Assembly (NCBI GenBank): GCA_023819545.1
Contig: JAMWCA010000017.1
Span: 1-14,879, forward strand
Length of the DNA: 14,879 nucleotides
Direction: 5' to 3'
From: Candidatus Omnitrophota bacterium
Lineage (GTDB): Bacteria > Ratteibacteria > UBA8468 > B48-G9 > JAFGKM01
Below are positions 13,660 to 14,879 of the stretch, in pieces. The number at the start of each line of letters is the position of its first letter. Position 1 is the first letter of the stretch. The notes under the pieces were generated by a model, which ran no database searches, was not told the origin of the DNA, and was given only the letters and a program-made list of their open reading frames with translations. A program made the position numbers and the translations under genes.

Positions 13660-14164
13660 ACCCAAAATCTGGGAAGAAAAAAGTTTAAAAATTCAAAAAA
13701 AATTTCTTTCAACAAATTATTATATAAATTCCAAAGTTATTTTTACATATTTTCATTTTGATAGAGAAGTTAAAACAGATTTAATAATAAAAAAAAGTTT
13801 TGAAGATGGGAAAATTATCTGTTTACCATATATAGATTGGAAAAAGAAAATAATAATACCATCCGAAATTAAAACATTTTTAGAAATAACAGAGATTAAA
13901 GGAATCCCAGGACCAAAATTTTTAAAACCTGTTGATATAAAAAATATAGATTTGGTAATTGTCCCTGGTGTTGCGTTTGATATTTATAGAAATAGAATTG
14001 GAATGGGAGGAGGATTTTATGATAGGTATCTAAAAAATCTGCCAAAGAAAATATTAAAAATAGGTTTTTCGTTTGAATTCCAAGTTATAAATGAAAAGTT
14101 ACCAGTTGATGAGAGTGATGAAAAAGTTGACTTAATAATAACTGAACAAAGAATAATTTGTTAA
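13601..14164 (+). CDS. 5-formyltetrahydrofolate cyclo-ligase (5-FCL/MTHFS)
   Basis: This enzyme converts 5-formyl-THF to 5,10-methenyl-THF with ATP, returning a dead-end folate to the one-carbon pool. From the ATG at 13601 the protein has 187 residues, normal for the family. The N-terminal helix KKIEIRQKIKKVREQL with the phosphate-contacting basic residues is present. The mid part TYFHFDREVKTD aligns with the family, and the glycine-rich active-site motif GMGGGFYDR lies at 134-142, after VPGVAFD. An in-frame TTG at 13577 would add eight residues that do not look like the family, so the ATG is preferred. The gene overlaps the end of rarA by 59 bases in another frame. It is the last gene of the operon and fits functionally with methyl-THF use by AcsE. 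Confidence 0.93.
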   Translation: MNQKKIEIRQKIKKVREQLEPKIWEEKSLKIQKKFLSTNYYINSKVIFTYFHFDREVKTDLIIKKSFEDGKIICLPYIDWKKKIIIPSEIKTFLEITEIKGIPGPKFLKPVDIKNIDLVIVPGVAFDIYRNRIGMGGGFYDRYLKNLPKKILKIGFSFEFQVINEKLPVDESDEKVDLIITEQRIIC

Positions 14165-14170
14165 TTTTTT

Positions 14171-14183
14171 AGCGAGGTCTGAC
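14171..14183. other. GC-rich island in the convergent gap
   Basis: The 32-base gap between the cyclo-ligase stop and the aminopeptidase stop holds AGCGAGGTCTGAC inside otherwise pure AT sequence. There is no hairpin strong enough for a classical terminator. The word resembles short intergenic repeat motifs I recall near REP-associated transposases, but one copy proves nothing. Confidence 0.25.
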
Positions 14184-14196
14184 TTTTTAATAAAAT

Positions 14197-14879
14197 TTAT
14201 TTTTGGCTTCCTGTTAAAATATCAAGAGGACTTTCTACAATTACTTCTTTTTCCGAAAAATAGGGATTTTCAGGGCTTGCTCCTTCTGGTCCAATTCTTC
14301 TTATTTTTAATTTTACTGGGAATTTTATCTTGTATGGTTTTAATTTTGGTAACATTTTTACTGCTTTTTTTGCTCCCTCTTTAAGTAAAATTTTTGTTTC
14401 TTCCGGTGACAATAATATTGCTGCTTCTCTACTTATCCCCTTTTTTACTGCGACTGTTGGTAAATTATTTCCAAGTAATTCTTTTGCTTCTCTACAGGTT
14501 GCTTCATCTCCTGTCACAAGTATGACTGGAACATTATAGTGACCTGCAATAACTGCCGCTTGGAAAATTTCACCTCTTTCAATTCCATCATAAAAATACT
14601 TCAGTTCTAATGATGAACTCTGAGTGTGATGTAAAACGCCATCAGGAGTTCCATTTTTTGCATGAAAACCAAGTAAAATTATTCCATTAAATGTCTCATC
14701 AAGTCCATATAAAATACCTGGTCTCGGATATCCTGTGATATATTTAACACCCGGGACCATTAATTCAGGAATAAAATTATTACCACCATTATGACCATCA
14801 AGAACATAAATTTCTTTAACTTTTGCTTCTTTTAATCCTTCTACAACTGCTGCTATATCTCCCATTAAAAGTTTCATTG
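14197..14879 (-). CDS. M55 family D-aminopeptidase (DppA-type), 5' end beyond the window
   Basis: The C-terminal 226 or more residues of a zinc peptidase of the DppA/M55 family are encoded here. The family cleaves D-amino-acid-containing or other small peptides in the cytoplasm, in Bacillus subtilis as a self-compartmentalising decamer. Visible active-site elements are VLDGHNGG (the histidine equivalent to the H60 zinc ligand), LLGFHAKNGTPDGVLHHT (the zinc-ligand and nucleophile histidines) and VTGDEATCREA (a region carrying a metal-ligand acid). Missing to the right is the first stretch with the Asp-x-Glu metal motif (the usual DxEG near residue 8-11). So the ATG at 14877 is an internal methionine and the frame runs off the window. 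It converges on the cyclo-ligase gene with a 32-base gap. Confidence 0.88.
   Translation of the reverse strand, partial: MKLLMGDIAAVVEGLKEAKVKEIYVLDGHNGGNNFIPELMVPGVKYITGYPRPGILYGLDETFNGIILLGFHAKNGTPDGVLHHTQSSSLELKYFYDGIERGEIFQAAVIAGHYNVPVILVTGDEATCREAKELLGNNLPTVAVKKGISREAAILLSPEETKILLKEGAKKAVKMLPKLKPYKIKFPVKLKIRRIGPEGASPENPYFSEKEVIVESPLDILTGSQK

Overview
The window is very AT-rich bacterial DNA, about 30% GC or less by eye. It is densely packed with genes of an anaerobe that uses the Wood-Ljungdahl (reductive acetyl-CoA) pathway. The taxon cannot be fixed from the sequence. The mix (corrinoid protein and its methyltransferase, RACo, a CooC-type ATPase, DUF3786, a stand-alone Pta-N-like protein, a membrane SpeE-like protein and a PflX-type radical SAM protein) suits an uncultured low-GC anaerobic lineage or candidate phylum better than a well-studied acetogen. 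No rRNA, tRNA, CRISPR array, riboswitch or intact transposon was seen.

Left block (1-1233, minus strand): a two-gene repair unit with an ATGA stop/start overlap. It holds a 3-methyladenine DNA glycosylase (MPG/AAG family) followed by a small ATP-dependent ligase-type nucleotidyltransferase with no OB-fold domain. A possible further gene starts at the left edge. A 73-base divergent promoter region separates this block from the plus-strand genes.

Middle block (1307-5699, plus): a 760-residue polytopic membrane protein with a central spermidine-synthase-like domain that has lost its usual catalytic Asp, and a membrane-anchored PflX-type radical SAM protein. The latter's 3' end runs into a short GC-rich segment that looks foreign. 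A secreted alpha/beta hydrolase follows, interrupted by a one-base frameshift in a run of eight A.

Right block (5770-14164, plus): a compact operon. Its genes in order are a COG0857 (Pta N-terminal-like) protein, the reductive activator of the corrinoid protein (RACo/AcsV), a CooC/AcsF-type nickel-insertion ATPase, the CFeSP large subunit AcsC, the methyltransferase AcsE, a DUF3786 protein, the AAA+ protein RarA, and 5-formyl-THF cyclo-ligase. AcsE moves the methyl group from methyl-THF to the cobalamin carried by AcsC. RACo rescues oxidised Co(II). CooC would mature the nickel sites of CODH/ACS. The cyclo-ligase returns 5-formyl-THF to the folate pool. The CFeSP small subunit (AcsD), ACS and CODH are not in the window.

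Right edge (14197-14879, minus): the C-terminal part of a zinc M55 (DppA-type) D-aminopeptidase, converging on the operon.

On expression: four genes (starts at 1233, 1307, 3598 and 5770) have a -10-like box 7-9 bases upstream of the start codon and no Shine-Dalgarno, which suggests leaderless transcripts. cooC, acsC, acsE and the hydrolase have clear Shine-Dalgarno sites.
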